A DNA stretch of 12,742 nt, from positions 13,397-26,138 of the forward strand of contig DAWR01000192.1 of assembly GCA_002506015.1 (NCBI GenBank), read 5' to 3'. The position numbers were made by a program, and so were the translations under genes. Of this stretch, positions 12,698 through 12,742 are shown in pieces. Position 1 is the first letter of the stretch. Each line of letters opens with the position of its first letter. This DNA is from Candidatus Methanogasteraceae archaeon UBA261 (lineage in GTDB: Archaea; Halobacteriota; Methanosarcinia; Methanosarcinales; Methanogasteraceae). The notes beneath the pieces are model-generated. The model had not been told where the DNA came from, made no database searches, and saw nothing but the letters and a program-made list of their open reading frames with translations.

Positions 12698-12742
12698 TCA
12701 TACACGCTTGCGCATCTCATAACCCTTTCTGTATCGGGCAGC
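12698..12742 (-). CDS. Possible C-terminal end of a minus-strand gene (partial)
   Basis: Entering from the right edge, one minus-strand frame gives AARYRKGYEMRKRV and then TGA at 12700-12698, followed by a hairpin. The strongly basic tail looks protein-like, but 14 codons are too few to name a family. A second frame is open from the edge down to about 12612, so the choice between them is uncertain. Confidence 0.25.
   Translation of the reverse strand, partial: AARYRKGYEMRKRV

Noticed and set aside
12612..12742. Second minus-strand frame open from the right edge (LPDTERVMRCASVYEGELS...)
   Set aside because: It would run through the hairpin and deep into the 49-base repeat before stopping; the frame that stops at 12698 before the hairpin is the simpler reading, though both are uncertain.

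Overview
The window is archaeal, most likely from a euryarchaeote of the methanogen / anaerobic alkane- or methane-oxidiser type (inference; no taxon marker gene is present). The evidence is a type II (archaeal) glyceraldehyde-3-phosphate dehydrogenase, a two-lobed archaeal tRNA-splicing endonuclease, a KEOPS Cgi121 subunit, an archaeosortase next to archaeal polar-lipid genes, TATA-box promoters, and a tRNA gene without encoded CCA. The genes I can place are ordinary chromosomal ones. The accessory-looking material is in the gaps between them.

Layout, left to right. (1) 1-436, minus: N-terminal 145 residues of the KEOPS subunit Cgi121, running off the left edge. (2) 580-1943, plus: pyrB-pyrI, the catalytic and regulatory chains of aspartate transcarbamoylase, overlapping by 4 bases. 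(3) 1944-2164: a gap with a nested inverted repeat that can form a long hairpin, then a TATA box and ribosome binding site for the next operon. (4) 2165-4294, plus: archaeosortase A-like protein, phosphatidylserine (archaetidylserine) decarboxylase and CDP-alcohol phosphatidyltransferase (PssA), all overlapping. A possible 34-codon ORF is coupled to the end. This is a cell-surface protein anchoring and phospholipid module. (5) 4529-5284, minus: a protein of three tandem FeoA domains, with a DtxR/IdeR-like operator upstream. (6) 5451-7112, plus: ilvD, apparently with a very short leader, ended by a GC-rich hairpin. (7) 7330-8367, minus: endA, divergent from tRNA-Val(CAC) at 8423-8496. One TATA box lies midway between them. 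(8) 8497-8847: a gap holding a MITE-like repeat of about 123 bp. (9) 8848-12590, plus: a five-gene run with gaps of 2-24 bases: single-domain KaiC-like ATPase, unknown 141-residue protein, CooT-family small nickel-binding protein (58 residues), type II GAPDH, and TrkA with two RCK units. (10) The right edge holds another copy of the repeat and perhaps the last 14 codons of a minus-strand gene.

The points most worth following up are: the dispersed intergenic repeat family, seen near 1974-2072, 7246-7293, 8536-8665 and 12593-12641 (a 25-base perfect inverted copy and a 49-base copy matching at 42 positions); the archaeosortase/lipid operon; the iron-type operator in front of a triple-FeoA protein; the bidirectional endA/tRNA promoter; and the KaiC-like / unknown / CooT / GAPDH / TrkA cluster. 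Product names come from reading motifs by eye; no database search was possible.
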